A DNA stretch of 64,000 nt from Macrocystis pyrifera (taxonomy: Eukaryota; Sar; Phaeophyceae; Laminariales; Laminariaceae), in assembly GCA_031763025.1 (NCBI GenBank), contig JASSKH010000001.1, forward strand, positions 18,267,142-18,331,141, read 5' to 3'. Made by a program: the position numbers and the translations under genes. The first letter of the stretch is position 1. Every line of letters starts with the position of its first letter. The notes below the pieces were generated by a model. That model was not told the DNA's origin, made no database searches, and saw only the letters and a program-made list of their open reading frames with translations. Below are positions 42,361-54,950 of the stretch, piece after piece.

Positions 42361-45300
42361 GACTTTGCGGAGCTTTGACCTATCTTCGACAGGCTTCAGA
42401 AATTATAGTCGAAGGTCGTGATTACAACCATATGGTCTAGGGCCCACATAACGTAGCTTGATGGGTAACTGCCTTGCACGGGATTTGCCATGCGAACAAA
42501 AATCTCGCCGAATGGTGCCGACGCCATCTTGTGCCCAAGCGAGACTGGACCACCGCCAAGGGCACGTATTCCCAATGGCCCCGAACACTTCCTGAGACTC
42601 GGGAGCCATGAAGAGACGTTCAGCACCAAATATCAGTTATGGTATATCTATCGGTCCAGTTGTTCCCATAAACTCGCTGCGGACCACACTAGAGAAGCGA
42701 AGAGGCGTTCTGCACAGAAACGTACAGATTTCATGATATGTTTGGGAAGGAACAGTATGAATGTATTACACCAAGCACATGTTTGCCGCTCATTCATATT
42801 GCGGCCTGCCGTTTCTTCGCACGCAACCGCTCTTGAGGCAAGTCTTGCTGAAGAGGGAAGTCTCTGACGAATGCGAAATATTTACACTGCGGACGCTGTG
42901 CGCCTCCTTTCAAGTTTCACGCCGCACAGTGGTGCTGAACAACCCAGCACCTAACGAAGGACGATTTTACGGCAGACGAAAAGTACAAAACCAGTGGCAG
43001 GAGAGTGGACTTCGAACAGCAACAGAATGCGACTGATCTTCGTCGTACAGTATACTGTCAACCAGGAAGTGTACCCTCGTTAAAGCTACGTACACCTGGT
43101 GCGATCAAAACCAAATCAGATATTTTTGTGTTATCAACGTCACACACACGCATCGCGCGGCAAAACGTAAAGCGCTCTTATCAGCAGGCAACTGGGCTTT
43201 TTTGCTTAGGTGTCATCATACATGGCACTGATTTAATAATAATATTCTCCATAACCCCTCAGCTACGAAGCAGCCAGCGAATTTTCACGGAGACCTCAAC
43301 TTTTGGCGGCGGTTCGTGGAAGATGGTGTAGGGGTGGGGAGTGTGGGGGAGAGGGCTCGGCGGTGCCCATCCACAACTTAACGTCCCGCGCAGCGCCCAA
43401 TACTATTGGACGTTTTCCAGCAGACAATTAGGGGTTTCCGGCTACAAGAAGGCATCTATAGCGTTAAGACCGTGCAGTGGAAGACCGTGCTTATTTTGGC
43501 GTTCGCACCGGGCAGTGAGAAATATTAATGATATGGTCAACAACGTGTTGGAGTTTCTCGGAATGGTTATTTCGGCATAGGTGTTGGTTGCCCTACGAGG
43601 AGACCGCTCCCCTTTTGCGGGTGACCGTGCGTTGCTGCGGGGAGGAACCCTGGCGGCAGCACAGTAGTAGCTGCGTCGATGCCGTTGTGTAATGACCGCG
43701 TTCTGCGGCGCTGATCCTCTTTCGGGGAGTTATGACAATGCCTACGCAAGTGCTGATTGGTACTGCGACAAGTATGCGGAGTGCTGATTGGAACATAGCT
43801 TCTACGACAGGACTGCTCGTTGTCCGTGCCAACACCCCTCGCGCCCGCCCCCCCATCATCCCATTTTAGGAGTAGCAGCTGAGACGAGCGGAGAGAACTC
43901 TATGATTTCCCATGTTATTGCTAGAGCTCATCCGAAAAGATGTTGCGCGATCCACTGAACGACCTTTGCCAGCGCGCATTTTACCTGTGGGCTGTCTGTT
44001 GAAACAAAAACGCGTAGGCGACGATCGTGTGTGTCACGTGATGACTGAGGGTCGTTGACGTTAATTGTACGTGAAATGTAGAGCCTTGGTCGGCCTTAGC
44101 AGCAAACGGGTTATCGCAAGCTGGACTGCTGTTGCAATGCTCGCGCTTGACTGGTGACCACGGTTTCTGAAAGATCACGCGTGACATGCTTCACGCACTC
44201 TCAGACATAACGATGCTTCCACCAAATGTCGTTCTACCCCCTCCTAGTCCATTGTATGACACCGTCCACTGGTGTCACCGGTCGTTCACGGCGGGCGCTG
44301 GGGGTAAATTTCATGCTTGCTCTGATGCAGAGAGTCCGAAAAAAAACACAATAAATATCTGAACTTTTACCGGTATTCATGTCTCAATACGCGTAAAGGT
44401 AATATCGGCACTATGATATAGAAGCACTTCTGGGTGCTCTCTTTCTCACGTCGACATTTTTACCTTGCGTCTGCTGCGGTATACGTTTCAACGAGCGCGA
44501 TGCCAAGAGGCACAAGATAAAACACTCGATTTTTGTTGAACAACCACACCATGAAGTTGGCGTGTGTGTTGAGTACCTTCATACGCCATTCAAGCGCAAT
44601 CGCTACAACAGTAGTACGGCAGTAGTGCCGTAGTCCACCTATGCGGCCGTCTTGCATACCATCCTTATCGGCCTCGCAGCGTCACCACTTGTGATCGTTC
44701 TGTGACATGGTATCCCGCAAGATTTTGGTCTACACTGTAACACGTTTAGAGACGGTGAAACTGAAAAATATCAATGCTTCCTCAAGGGCAGGGATAATCC
44801 CTTCCACGGTACCTGGTATAAAATAAACGTCAAGAAGTACAGAATTACCATATCGTCCTGTTGGCTAACCGTGGCAGCGTCCAGGGGAGTCACACATCCT
44901 ACACGAGGAAAACAGAAAAAACGCAAGACCGATGTATAACGCAGCTTGCAACGAAGTTGATTAACGATCTAATCGGGAAAAGTTGCGACTGGCGTATTCG
45001 TAAGAACTTAGTTGGAAATACAAAGCTCTATTTTCCGGAATATGCCGTGAATGTTTGGGTTTGCACGGGCTATCCCGACTGAAATAGCTCGGTGTCCATG
45101 GCCCGTAAAATCACGAACGCAAAATGACAAACGGATTTTCTTGTTGCGGTGAACAATAGTGGTTGTGTAGAGAGGAGTGGGATTTATTCTACGAAACGAA
45201 GTTGATGGGCGTCGCGTGACATAGCTGTACAACAGGCGGTAGTAGTAGTAGAAGTGATAGAAGTAGTAGTAGAAGTAGGAGGAATAGTAGTATCAGTAGG

Positions 45301-46091
45301 AGTAGCAGCCGCAGGTGGAGTAGTAGTATATGTAGCAGTGGTATATAGGAGTAAGAGTAAAAGTCGACTTGTAGTCCTTTGGCCGTCTTGGTCCTTGATC
45401 AGTTCCGACGTCCGCCGCTCGGTCGGTCGTCGGCCGTCGGCCGTCGACTGCTTGGTTTGTCGATCGTCGATCGTACCTTCGCTCGGCATTTGTCGTCGGC
45501 GTGTTTCGTCGGCCGCGCCCGCTCGGTAAATCGCGCCGTCGCTCGGTTGATCGATATCGCCGCTCTTGTACATTGTAGGGCAGGGCAAGGGTTGCCCCGC
45601 TGTTCCCTAGGGTTTTACCATATAACAAAAGGTTGGCCGGCGGCATGACAATTCTCTCGCGACGTCGATATTTGCCACGTAGAATATTACTTGTTTGCAG
45701 ATGCTGCTGTTGCCGCTATTTCGAAGCAAACACATAAACAAAACGTCACAGTCGAGCATCGCGTAGATTGCGATGACCTCGACGTGTCGCGAACACACCC
45801 ACACCAAATAAAACGCTGCCGTGAAGTCAAAGATGACAAAAGGCATACAAGTAGACTTTTCGCCGATGATCGTCACGTACATGCACCCCGTAAACAACAC
45901 TCTGTCGACCGAACAGTTAGTATAAATGTAGCCGCGCAGAACTCGAAAGGCTGGACGCGCCGTGCAACATTTCTTCAAAATTCGTTCTAGCAAAAAGAGG
46001 GAAACAAGAAGGTAGGCAGTCCTAATCGAGAAGCAATATCACATCAAAAATCAAAACGTTGCAACACACATGTGAAGAACACGGGAGACGC
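42361..46091. other. Long stretch with no recognised gene
   Basis: Several frames of 70-130 codons but no domain. The - strand frame at 42396-42629 (ASAPFGEIFVRMANPVQG) reads like globular protein and may be an exon of an unrecognised gene. Triplet-rich DNA lies at 45237-45352, followed by TCGTCGGCCG-type repeats to about 45560. Confidence 0.35.
45237..45352. repeat. (GTA)n-rich tract
   Basis: About 115 bp of GTAGTAGTAGAAGTA-like imperfect triplets. Open frames across it are repeat artefacts. Confidence 0.85.
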
Positions 46092-47959
46092 TCAAGGCGG
46101 CGGTACGTCGGAGTCGAGTCGGCAAGGCACAGCTGCGCTCCCCACGTCGTAGTGGCCAGGACTTCGGTAAGGCGGAGGCATGATGGGTCCTTGTCTAGTC
46201 GCCTCGATTATCTTCACGCGTTCTTGGCTTGCGCGCTCATGGTAGCTAGCACTACGGTATGATGTCGTTTGTGCCTGGGGAACAGGCAAGGTCATAGACT
46301 TTCGAAGGTAGACATACATATGCTGGAAACCATGATACCAGTCATAGTCGAAATCGTCGCAAGACGTGGTACTCCCCCCGAGTATGCAATCGTACTTCAA
46401 CCACCGCCCTCTCGAACGCAACTGGGTCACGAAATGGTTCGGAAGGGAGTAGATGACAGCTACGAGGCAGTACTCAACGCCTATCATCAAAATGGGTGAC
46501 GGTGCTGGCGGCTCTCCGGCGTCCTCGTAGATGTCTACACGTGCAGACGCGAAGAAAACGCGATCTGGGGCGTTGTCCGCACTCCCAGGAAGAATCGACC
46601 ATGTGGATGTGCTGATGTGCCGGGCGCAGCTCTCGTCGCACGGGGGGCACGGAGCAGGTCCAGGAAATGGGAAGTCGGAGGCGGTTCCGGTTAGGAACGA
46701 GGCATTGACTGCATCATGGAGTAACTGGGACGGTCCATGCGGAATCAAGACTGGTGCGGGATCTCGCCATCGTGCACCTTGGGATGCGGTTATCTCGATG
46801 TGGTCATGGTCTTCGATATGGCAATCGGTAGTAGTGCCAGTTGAATCCGAGAGCCGTCCGAGTGTACATGATACGAGCATGCCGTTCCACGACGTCACCT
46901 GGCCACCCGCTGTTGGGGTGGAGTTGATCATCAGGTCGAAGGGTGATCGCTTCGTGTATGGAGCCTGGCGTTCCCATTACGGATCCTGCGCCCGGTAGGC
47001 CGCTACTACCAAGGATCTTGTCACGTGCTTGAGCCAAAGAATCCTGCATTCCGCCAAAGAATGCAACGCATACCGAACGAAATGATACAATACGTTTAGA
47101 AGACACATGAAAGCACAACGTAGTATTTATGTATATATGGGTACTTGCGGGCGCCGGTAAGTATTGGGGGGTATTCTTGCGACGAGATTTGGATATCAGA
47201 ACAAGCAAGAACTTACCAAGAGGGTGCGTTGGAGAGGCTTGCCGTCGAACATGCAGGCACGCACAGCCGCAAGAGTGGAGAAGAAGATGGCTCCAGCTGG
47301 TGTTGCCATGGTTGGGTTGGGGAGAGGGTTTTGTACTTCCCAAACAGCTATGGCGGAGGCGATGGCGGTGTTGAAGAAGCAATTGTTGTTCTCATTGGGC
47401 GGCAGAAAAGGTGAAGGGCGGATGGAGCCGGTGTCTGTTTGTCCGTCGTTGGTGTGGGATGTATAACTAGCCGGAGGACTTGTCGTGGCCGGTCGGAATG
47501 AAGAGGGATCATCCAAGAACAAGGCTAGTGTAGCCTTGTCGAGGCGTTCGAGGTAGTCGATCATAGCCGCTACATCGTCGTCCTGTGGATGGGTCAGATC
47601 GTCGAGAGAGTAACCGGCGACAGCAAGAAGAGCTTGCTGGCATCGGTCGCTCGGGACAGAGCGACGTAGACAGCCGCGCTGTCCATATAGCCGTCTACTG
47701 GCTTACGAATGTCGAGCACAAGTTTAGGGATGGTTTCGCCTTGTGCTCGATAGACTGAGGAAATAATACCAAGAGACAGAGGCACCTGCATTATGTTGAT
47801 GGTGAATTTCCGCTTGCCTTTACCAACGATGGAGAACTTCCTGTAAACCGGACAGCAGCCGATGACACATCGAGGGAGCCCGTCCAGCTTTAGCCCAGCT
47901 CTGTCGGCGGTGTCGATGTTTGGAAGGCGTGAGCTATAGGTGGTACTTTTTCTGCACAT
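46092..47959 (-). pseudogene. PIF1-helicase C-terminus plus cysteine-peptidase-like region, broken
   Basis: Read on -, 47959-47594 has PIF1/UvrD_C_2 motifs near the helicase C-terminus: VPLSLGIISSVYRAQGET, then AAVYVALSRATDASKLFLL. 47564-47217 continues with AAMIDYLERLDKATLALFLD and then NNNCFFNTAIASAIA, resembling the catalytic-Cys box of USP/C19 peptidases. It ends at a good donor, TTG/GTAAGTTC. The ORF 46931-46092 has a CPPCDESC knuckle, a possible His box NHFVTQL..RGRWLKYD, and HMYVYLRK like the final strand of USP folds. Helicase motifs I-IV are missing upstream, where a palindromic repeat lies. PIF1 helicases fused to cysteine proteases occur in Helitron-like elements, so this may be a mobile-element remnant; a host gene remnant is also possible. 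It looks broken, with more than one frame interruption. Confidence 0.6.
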
Positions 47960-48200
47960 GTTTTGAAGGCTTGAGCTACAGAAGATAGCTCATCTACACA
48001 CATTTTCCCAGGCTGAGCTATAGGAGCTACATGAGTTACAGTAGCTCATCTGCGCCCGAGATGAGCTATAGGAGCTACATGAGCTACACATGTTTCCCCC
48101 GGCTTGAGCTATAGGCGGTAGCTCATCTGCACATGTTTTCGAAGCGTGAGCTATGCACAATAGATGAGCTAGCTCATGAGCTGTCGGGGGTGTGCAGAAA
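47960..48200. repeat. GAGCTA-rich palindromic repeat
   Basis: About four irregular units of TGAGCTATAGGAGCTACATG / GTAGCTCATCTGCACATGTT type. Direct and inverted GAGCTA/TAGCTC words alternate, so many small hairpins are possible. It sits at the 5' edge of the helicase fragment. Confidence 0.8.
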
Positions 48201-49410
48201 GTTGAGTATCGACCGATCGGTTGAACTCACAGCTGACGTACAGATCCGACCAACTAAACAGGGACACATTCGACACAAGGAAAAAAAACTGCTGTGAATC
48301 AACAGCCAAACCCTCTGGTCAAGAGTCACGAGCGACAGCGATAGATACAACGGTAGGTCGGTCTACAGCAGTCTACACCATCTGCACATCTGCACCCACC
48401 TCTTTTTTGAAGGCATGCTTTAACCTGGACTGTTGTGTTGTTATTGTTAGGCTTCTCGCTACTCGTGCCGAGGTAGCTGCTCGAATCTAGCGCTTTCGAC
48501 TAGACCACAAAGGACAAAGGCTACTGCGAGCGATTTTGCTTTCGTATCTTGCTCAGCCGCGGTTCGTGGCCGCGTCAGTCTCAGCCTTGACATGTGTTCG
48601 GTACGTAAGATCGCCTGACTTGCTGACCGTTGTATCCAACGGTTTGTATGTTTGTATGGGGTTGGACGACGCGGGTGCAAGGGGATAGTTACTTATCGTC
48701 CCCTGAGTTGATTTTTTAAACGTGACTCACGAGTTGCGTTTACCGCTTGCCTGTTCCACCGGTCAAAAAGAAAAAAAACGAACAGCATAGCTTCCCTCTT
48801 AGCCTTGTACGCCGCCCGCCCGTCTCGCGACCACCTCATCATCGATTGGGTCCGGATAAAGTTTTCCTCCCTCTCTGCCACAGTGAGCGTCGTCGCCCGC
48901 CTCGCGTCAAGCCCGGTGCTCACCGTGGCCCTGCTTCGCCACTTCGACAAAGTTGGTGCTCAAACTGCATTGAAGCATCTTTGACGTTTAGTTTGGTCGC
49001 AAAAATAAGCACCGCTTGAATAATATTTCGCATATCAAAACGACCCATATATCTCGTATATGGTGCAAGCGGAGCCTCACAAGGAGGCCAGACAGATACC
49101 ATTTGTGCTTCCTGCGTGTCTCGAGACACACGCTATGCCTAGCCATGCAAACGGCAAAGGCGCTACTTGCAACACCCCCTCTGCCTGCTAGCACCCGCTG
49201 ACACTCGCGGCGGCGCCGGGCTCGCTCGCGGTACCGTGTTCTGACTACACGCACGCGCACGAAACGAAACAAAATGACTTCAGATTATGTGAGCAACGCT
49301 TGACTCGTACGTGGTATGTTTGTATGAATATGAGTACGAGAAGGCGCTTCTATCGACGCACGCAGTGTTTGTTCGAAAATATAAGCTGTACCGGGACATT
49401 GTTTGTTTGC
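48201..49410. other. Stretch with no recognised gene
   Basis: Short frames only. Nothing with motif or splice support. Confidence 0.4.
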
Positions 49411-49715
49411 CAGAAAACGGTATACCTTGACAGAAAATGTCATATGACTTGGGTTTGGTGTGCCCTGATCACCTCGTTTACTTTTTGTACCGTAAACTGG
49501 CAAAAATACGATGGTGTACCGTTTTTTGGCATTTTTGCAAGTGAGACGGACGGACATGGATGTTTCGCCAAAGAACGGTATACCTTGACAGAAAATGAAA
49601 TCTTACTTGGGTTGTGTGTACCCTGATGGCCTGGTTAGAGTTTTTCGTACCGTAAAATGGCAAAAAAGCGCTGGTGTACCGTTTTTTGTCATTTTGTCCG
49701 TTAGGACAGGAAATT
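49411..49715 (+). repeat. 158-bp tandem duplication
   Basis: Two copies start about 49411 and 49569, sharing AACGGTATACCTTGACAGAA, ACTTGGGTT, GTACCGTAAA.TGGCAAAAA and TGGTGTACCGTTTTTTG. GGTATACC and the inverted pair ACGGTA / TACCGT allow folding within each unit. Confidence 0.85.
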
Positions 49716-50187
49716 AATTTTGCTGCTAGATTACCCTAGGGTAAACCCTAATAGGGAATATTTATGAAGGCAATTGCCTCGGAGTGCCCGTGGTGTTCTC
49801 GGTCACTCGACGGTATATGGGGTTAGGGTAAATTCGCCACAGAAAGCGGTATAGATCGGTAGCGCTCACTGGCCAAGCTACCGCTGTACCATCATCCGGC
49901 CGAAAACACTGCGGTGAACAGACCCCAAACTAACCAGGTTGGTTTCCATCGTCTAGGTTTGACCATTTTATTGCCTACACAACGCCGCCCGACACGCCCG
50001 TCCAACCCGGGCAACATCAATCCCATCCACTTTACGACTAAACAAGACAACTACCTAACATACAACCAACGGATAATGCCCGAGCTCTTAATCTTCTCCC
50101 GAATCACCCTCCACTCCGCAGCTACTTACTATGTGTACGGGCCGACGGAACAGCTCGGGCACCCGGAACACGCTGAAAAGCCAACAG
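49716..50187. other. Stretch with no recognised gene
   Basis: CCCGGGCAACATCAATCCCA at about 50027-50046 is the inverse of part of the 77-bp repeat at 50635-50790, a long-range inverted relationship about 600 bp apart. No gene recognised. Confidence 0.4.
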
Positions 50188-50335
50188 CGGATGCATTTGG
50201 TATGTCTGCGTGTGCAGTACGACATGTATGCAATCACTGACTGACGCTGACAAGTAGATATCGGATGCAGTTGGTATGTACGCGTGTGCACTGTAGTACG
50301 ACGAGTAGCCAATCATTGTGTGCGAGAGCGAATAC
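50188..50335 (+). repeat. 74-bp tandem duplication
   Basis: Two units, from 50188 and 50262, share CGGATGCA.TTGGTATGT, GCGTGTGCA, GTACGAC and CAATCA. Moderately diverged. Confidence 0.75.
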
Positions 50336-50634
50336 CCCAAAAAAACTATGTACGTACGTGTACTATACATACTGCTGTTGTGTATAGTGAATACGCTCTC
50401 CCTCCAAGGAGGAGGGGAGGATTGACCAAGAGTGGCGGGCCGTGGCCCTTCGGCGATCGGTCGCGCCGATTTTCTTGGACCCGCCGTCTACTCAGGGTTC
50501 AGGGTGCCCGCAACAAGCCACACCATCGCATCTAGATGGTCCAACTCCGTTGTGTATTCTGACGTCCGGCAGTAGTGCTCTGCTGGCTGTATGTTGTCGC
50601 ACGGTGGGACGCATGTTATGCTGTTGTATTGTTT

Positions 50635-50790
50635 CGCTGTAGCGTTGGGATTGACGTTGCCCGGGTCTGATGGGCGTATGACTGGAGTTCTGCATGCCAT
50701 AAATCTTTTTTCGCTGTAGCGTTGGGGTTGACGTTGCCCGGGTCTGATGGGCGTATTGACTGGAGTTCTGCATGCCATAAATAGGTGAAC
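50635..50790 (+). repeat. 77-bp tandem duplication
   Basis: Two nearly identical units begin CGCTGTAGCGTTGGG at 50635 and 50712 and run to CATGCCATAAAT. The near identity points to a recent event. An inverted partial match lies near 50030. Confidence 0.85.
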
Positions 50791-53700
50791 CCTACGCCAT
50801 AACACGGTGCAAACCAACATGAGAAGATACGAGTCGGTGCACCGCAGGGTTTGTGGTTTGGGCCAGATCACGGTACTGAGGTACCTTGACCTCTGCCGAT
50901 ATGAGGTCATTCCGTGACGGACTTGCCCCACACGTCAAGCGGCGGATAACGCCGCCTTCTGGCTAAATGCCCAAACACAAAATACCGGGTATCGAAAACG
51001 AGCCAATATTCAAGGCGTTGCACCAGCACATCATCCTGCTGCTGCGGTACGTAGAGGCGGCGCACAACCCCTATGGAGCCGCGCCGATTTTTTTGCGTTT
51101 GATGATTATTCGAGTAAATAAAAACTATGAAGAAGCCTCAGCAGAAGCCATACTACTGTAGAGAATTTTCAGATACTTCTTCGAAAGTATATTTTGTAGC
51201 GGAACGAAACATGCCTTACGGAAAACGTCATACCACCTGAGCCCACCCTGTTGAACCTCTCCGACAAGTTTTTGACGAAGGCTCACATTCACCATAACTT
51301 TGGCGACAAGGCCAACCAGTCGCATTCCGATCGGTCCCAAGCTTTCACTTAGCCCCCCCTATGCACGAAGTCTATTTCTGGAAGAAAAATATTGTTGGGC
51401 TTTCATTACTCATGATAATACCGGTATGCTGTGCCAAACATCCCTCGGAAGCGCGAGGGGGATTGCGTGAAGTCGTTTGGGGACGTCAAGTTTTTACGCC
51501 GTCACGCTTCATTCCAACAGCACAGTCGTATCGCCGACCAATAGAGCACGCGCGCCGCAGCGTGTGCGGAGTTGGGGGCTACAAAATGACGAAAAATGCA
51601 GGGATGGCTTCACGGGACTACAGTAGAGAAAAAAACAAAGCGTACTTCTTTAGTGATGACCTGGTAGTTCAGAATCAATTTGGGCGTAATATTTCTTCAG
51701 TACACGCAGCTGGGAAATCTACACATCAGGATTAACCATCACGCAGACCCAAGGAAAGAGTAACAACGCCAACACTTCAACTTAGTATTAATTAAGCGAA
51801 GAGACAACAATAAACTGTCCCCAACAATGACCTCGACAGCAAGTGTAATTATTAATAAGAGCATCAGCTTGTCAATTCAAAAACAGGCTCTAACAACCTA
51901 CGTTTATAATAACTGCGCCTCATACGTTTCGTAATTCGCTCGGACCAACCGCAAAATCTAAATTATGGCCATCACGCCAATGGGGAGGAGAGACTCCTCA
52001 TTATCCCCACAAAACAGCAGTGCAACGTGTAATACGTACCAGTACTAGTTACTGTAGTTTTGTTCGTATGTACCAGGTATGTAGGCTCCTCTCGTACGGC
52101 ATTCAGTGAGGCTAGTGACAACCAGGTAATTGATGCGAGAACGACACACCCACGGTAACGAATATTTATTCGGCGGAGCTCCTACTAGTGTCAACTGGGG
52201 TCTCTAAAACCAAAAACAGTTATTGTATACTGTAGAGTAGCGCCAACGATATATTTTGGCGTGCAGTTCCCTAGGTCCTTCCATCGAAGGTTGGATGGAG
52301 GCATGGGTAATTGCGGAGCTTTTCGGACTTAAAAGCAGGGTGGCGGCCGAAACCAGGCAGTTTGGGCTTGGAAAAACGAAAACAGGTGCTTTGGGGTAGA
52401 TCGAACAGTATGGGTTGAAGAAGAAATACGGTACTCGTAGCAGCAGCGGGGCCAAATTAACGTAAAAGCTGGGGTACACGTTTCGCTCGTCGCCAAAGAT
52501 GATTTCGACCGCGACAACCGCGCACCTTTATAGATATCTGTGTGACGATGGTGGCCGGTGTTACGTCCCTGGGCCCATAGAGCTTTCTGCTTCTTCTACT
52601 CCGGTACAGGCATATTCTATATAATAGTCAATATCCTGAAATACACGCTCCAAAGCAAGCACATGGATTTGCGGCACAGCAGCAACCACCAGCAGTATGT
52701 GCGCGTGTTTCCCCAATGTATGCGCAATGTACGCATGATGTGTGTGGTCTGCGATGGGGGCATGACGTGCGTTGTGTGTGACGGTGCCAGGACCCGCGCA
52801 GCTTCACGTTGCACGCCACACCAACTCACGAAAATACGGAAGATTAATATTGTTAAATGGAAGTAGGCGAGATGACGAAACTATGGAAAATAAAATATTG
52901 AATACAGTACGCGAGATCATATTTGGACTGATGGCGATATCGAATCTCGAAGATAACTTCCGAAGAAGATACCCGAAGAAGACCCCAAGAAGATATTCGA
53001 ATACCCACACAACCGATACCTAACGAGAACAAAGATACCCGCAACACTCGCAAACGCACTCAAATTTTTCAGAGCGCCGACGGACGCCCTTCCAACGCGA
53101 AATCTACAGATTTATGAGAACAGGCCGGGTTGGGCACGTCCTACCCAGGGCCGGCACTTTGCTGAAGCACCTGAGCGAGATGACCACCCTCGCCGACACG
53201 ACTAAAAGAAAGCGTGAAGTAATATTTCCCAAAATAAAAGAACATGATGACTCTGCCGGACAGAGCCCGCGGACAACGGGTCTGCCCGAAAGGAGAGTGA
53301 CTGCTGTGGACGATGTTCTACACTATTAATACTCGTAGCAGCAGCAAGTAGCAAAATCCGTAAGATCCATATCCACATGGGAAACCCGAGGATGTACCCC
53401 GGATATCCCCTGACGACCACAGGCCACGACACACCGAAGAATCCGGTACTTCTACGAGAAGTCGGTGTTCAGGCATGATGGTGGTGAGGTTCGTGGCCGT
53501 TCTTGTTGTTGGTTTGCCATTGGAGCTAGTTGTTGGGACCGGATACCGTGTGACGACGATCAGGGAAGTGAAACGTACGCGGAGAAAAAAGCTGCTTCTC
53601 ATCCAGCATGCTGTAAAGATCCACCGCTGTGGTATCTTCCATGGAAGCTTCCACCAGGTACCTGCTACCGGTATATCTTACATAAGCCGTTGTCGGTTGT

Positions 53701-54271
53701 ACTGAGCAGTAATGCTGCATGATATAGCGCGAATTAAGTGTATTCTGTAATGAGACGAAAGGCCCAGTGACAAGATATTGCTTATACAAATGATGATGTT
53801 GCTGCTTCTCAAGTGCCATGTTGCTTCTGCTGTGTGGTGGTGTTGCTATGGTGTTGAGTGTTTGCCGGACCCTGAGCCTTCAGAAACCCTCGCTGTGTAA
53901 ATACGCCTCCGTATCATCCCATCCACGTCCATAATCATGTGTTCCAGCGGCGTTGAAGGGAGCTTTTGCGCTTCACTGCCACCACGGGACCGATCTTTAC
54001 AGTACAGCAGTATTGCTATCGTGCCGATTGTTGATTGAGTGATTGTTGTACACACAAGACGTATGCTTTCGGTCTAGCAGCCTTTCTGATATCCTTGCGT
54101 CATTTGTGTTCTGTTTCATTGCAGAATAATAATTTTGTTTTATTGTATTTTTGTTCTTATTTTCTTTTCTTGCGTGTGTTGTTGTGTTCTCGTACCCGGT
54201 ACGCTGGCACTCCACTTGCTTGACCCTTGAATATTGTTTTGTTTTTTGTTGTCTTCCTCTGTCTCACAGTC
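50791..54271. other. Long stretch with no recognised gene
   Basis: Frames up to about 120 codons (51361-51735, 52558-52866, 53526-53819) without recognisable domains or splice support. A purine-rich GAAGATACCCGAAGAAGA run lies near 52970. Confidence 0.35.
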
Positions 54272-54364
54272 TGTGATCACATAATCAGTATCTCTCTAGG
54301 GTAAGGAATCAGGACGGACATTGATTCGGTGTACTGATGCTGGGTAGAACGATTTAATGTGAAG

Positions 54365-54397
<33 letters not shown>

Positions 54398-54950
54398 CAA
54401 CAAGAGGTGTAACGAAGGTGGTCGCCTAGCTCAAGGCACAGGGTACCGGAAAAGGCGGAAGTTCGGGCTGGATGTTCGTGTGTGTCAGCTATCGAAAAAC
54501 GACTGCACAATATAGGCGTCAACGGCCAAGGCACTATTTGGAAAACCAAATGCGTAAGTTGTGAGCTTGTGAATTGGGGCGGTCATACTCGGGGTCAGAC
54601 GGACAAGAGAATACGTTTGCTAATAATGTAGAAGGCCCTCGTATCGCGCATGTTTTCGAGACTTTGACCCTATTATTATTATATAATCTTGACTGTCTTG
54701 TTCGTAGCCCCAGGCAATGGTAGCCCAGAATGCATGGCTGTCTATTGATGGATTTTTTCAATGTACGGCGTGTACTATTATTGGTCTCCCACAGGGTAGG
54801 GGCACAGAGAACAAGTGAGAATCGTGCGTCACCACTTAGAACCTCAGAAGTGAAGGGTCACCTAGTCCCCAATTGGCAATGGTACGAACTGGTATGTAAC
54901 CGTCACTTGGAGAGACCCAACGAACACCCTCCCTGGTTCTTTACATAACA
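54272..54950 (+). repeat. Interspersed repeat D, copy 1
   Basis: Two blocks, 54272-54365 (GTGATCACATAA..GTATCTCTCTAGGG) and 54696-54950 (GTAGCCCCAGGCA..GGTAG, GGGTAGGGGCAC, GTGCGTCACCACTTA), recur in the same order at 55856-55965 and 57262-57500. A (CAA)n run lies between the blocks. Family unknown. Confidence 0.55.
54365..54396. repeat. (CAA)n microsatellite
   Basis: Ten nearly perfect CAA units between the two blocks of repeat D. Confidence 0.95.

Noticed and set aside
45184-45646. Overlapping Thr/Arg-rich ORFs on both strands
   Set aside because: They arise from GTA-type and TCGTCGGCCG-type simple repeats.
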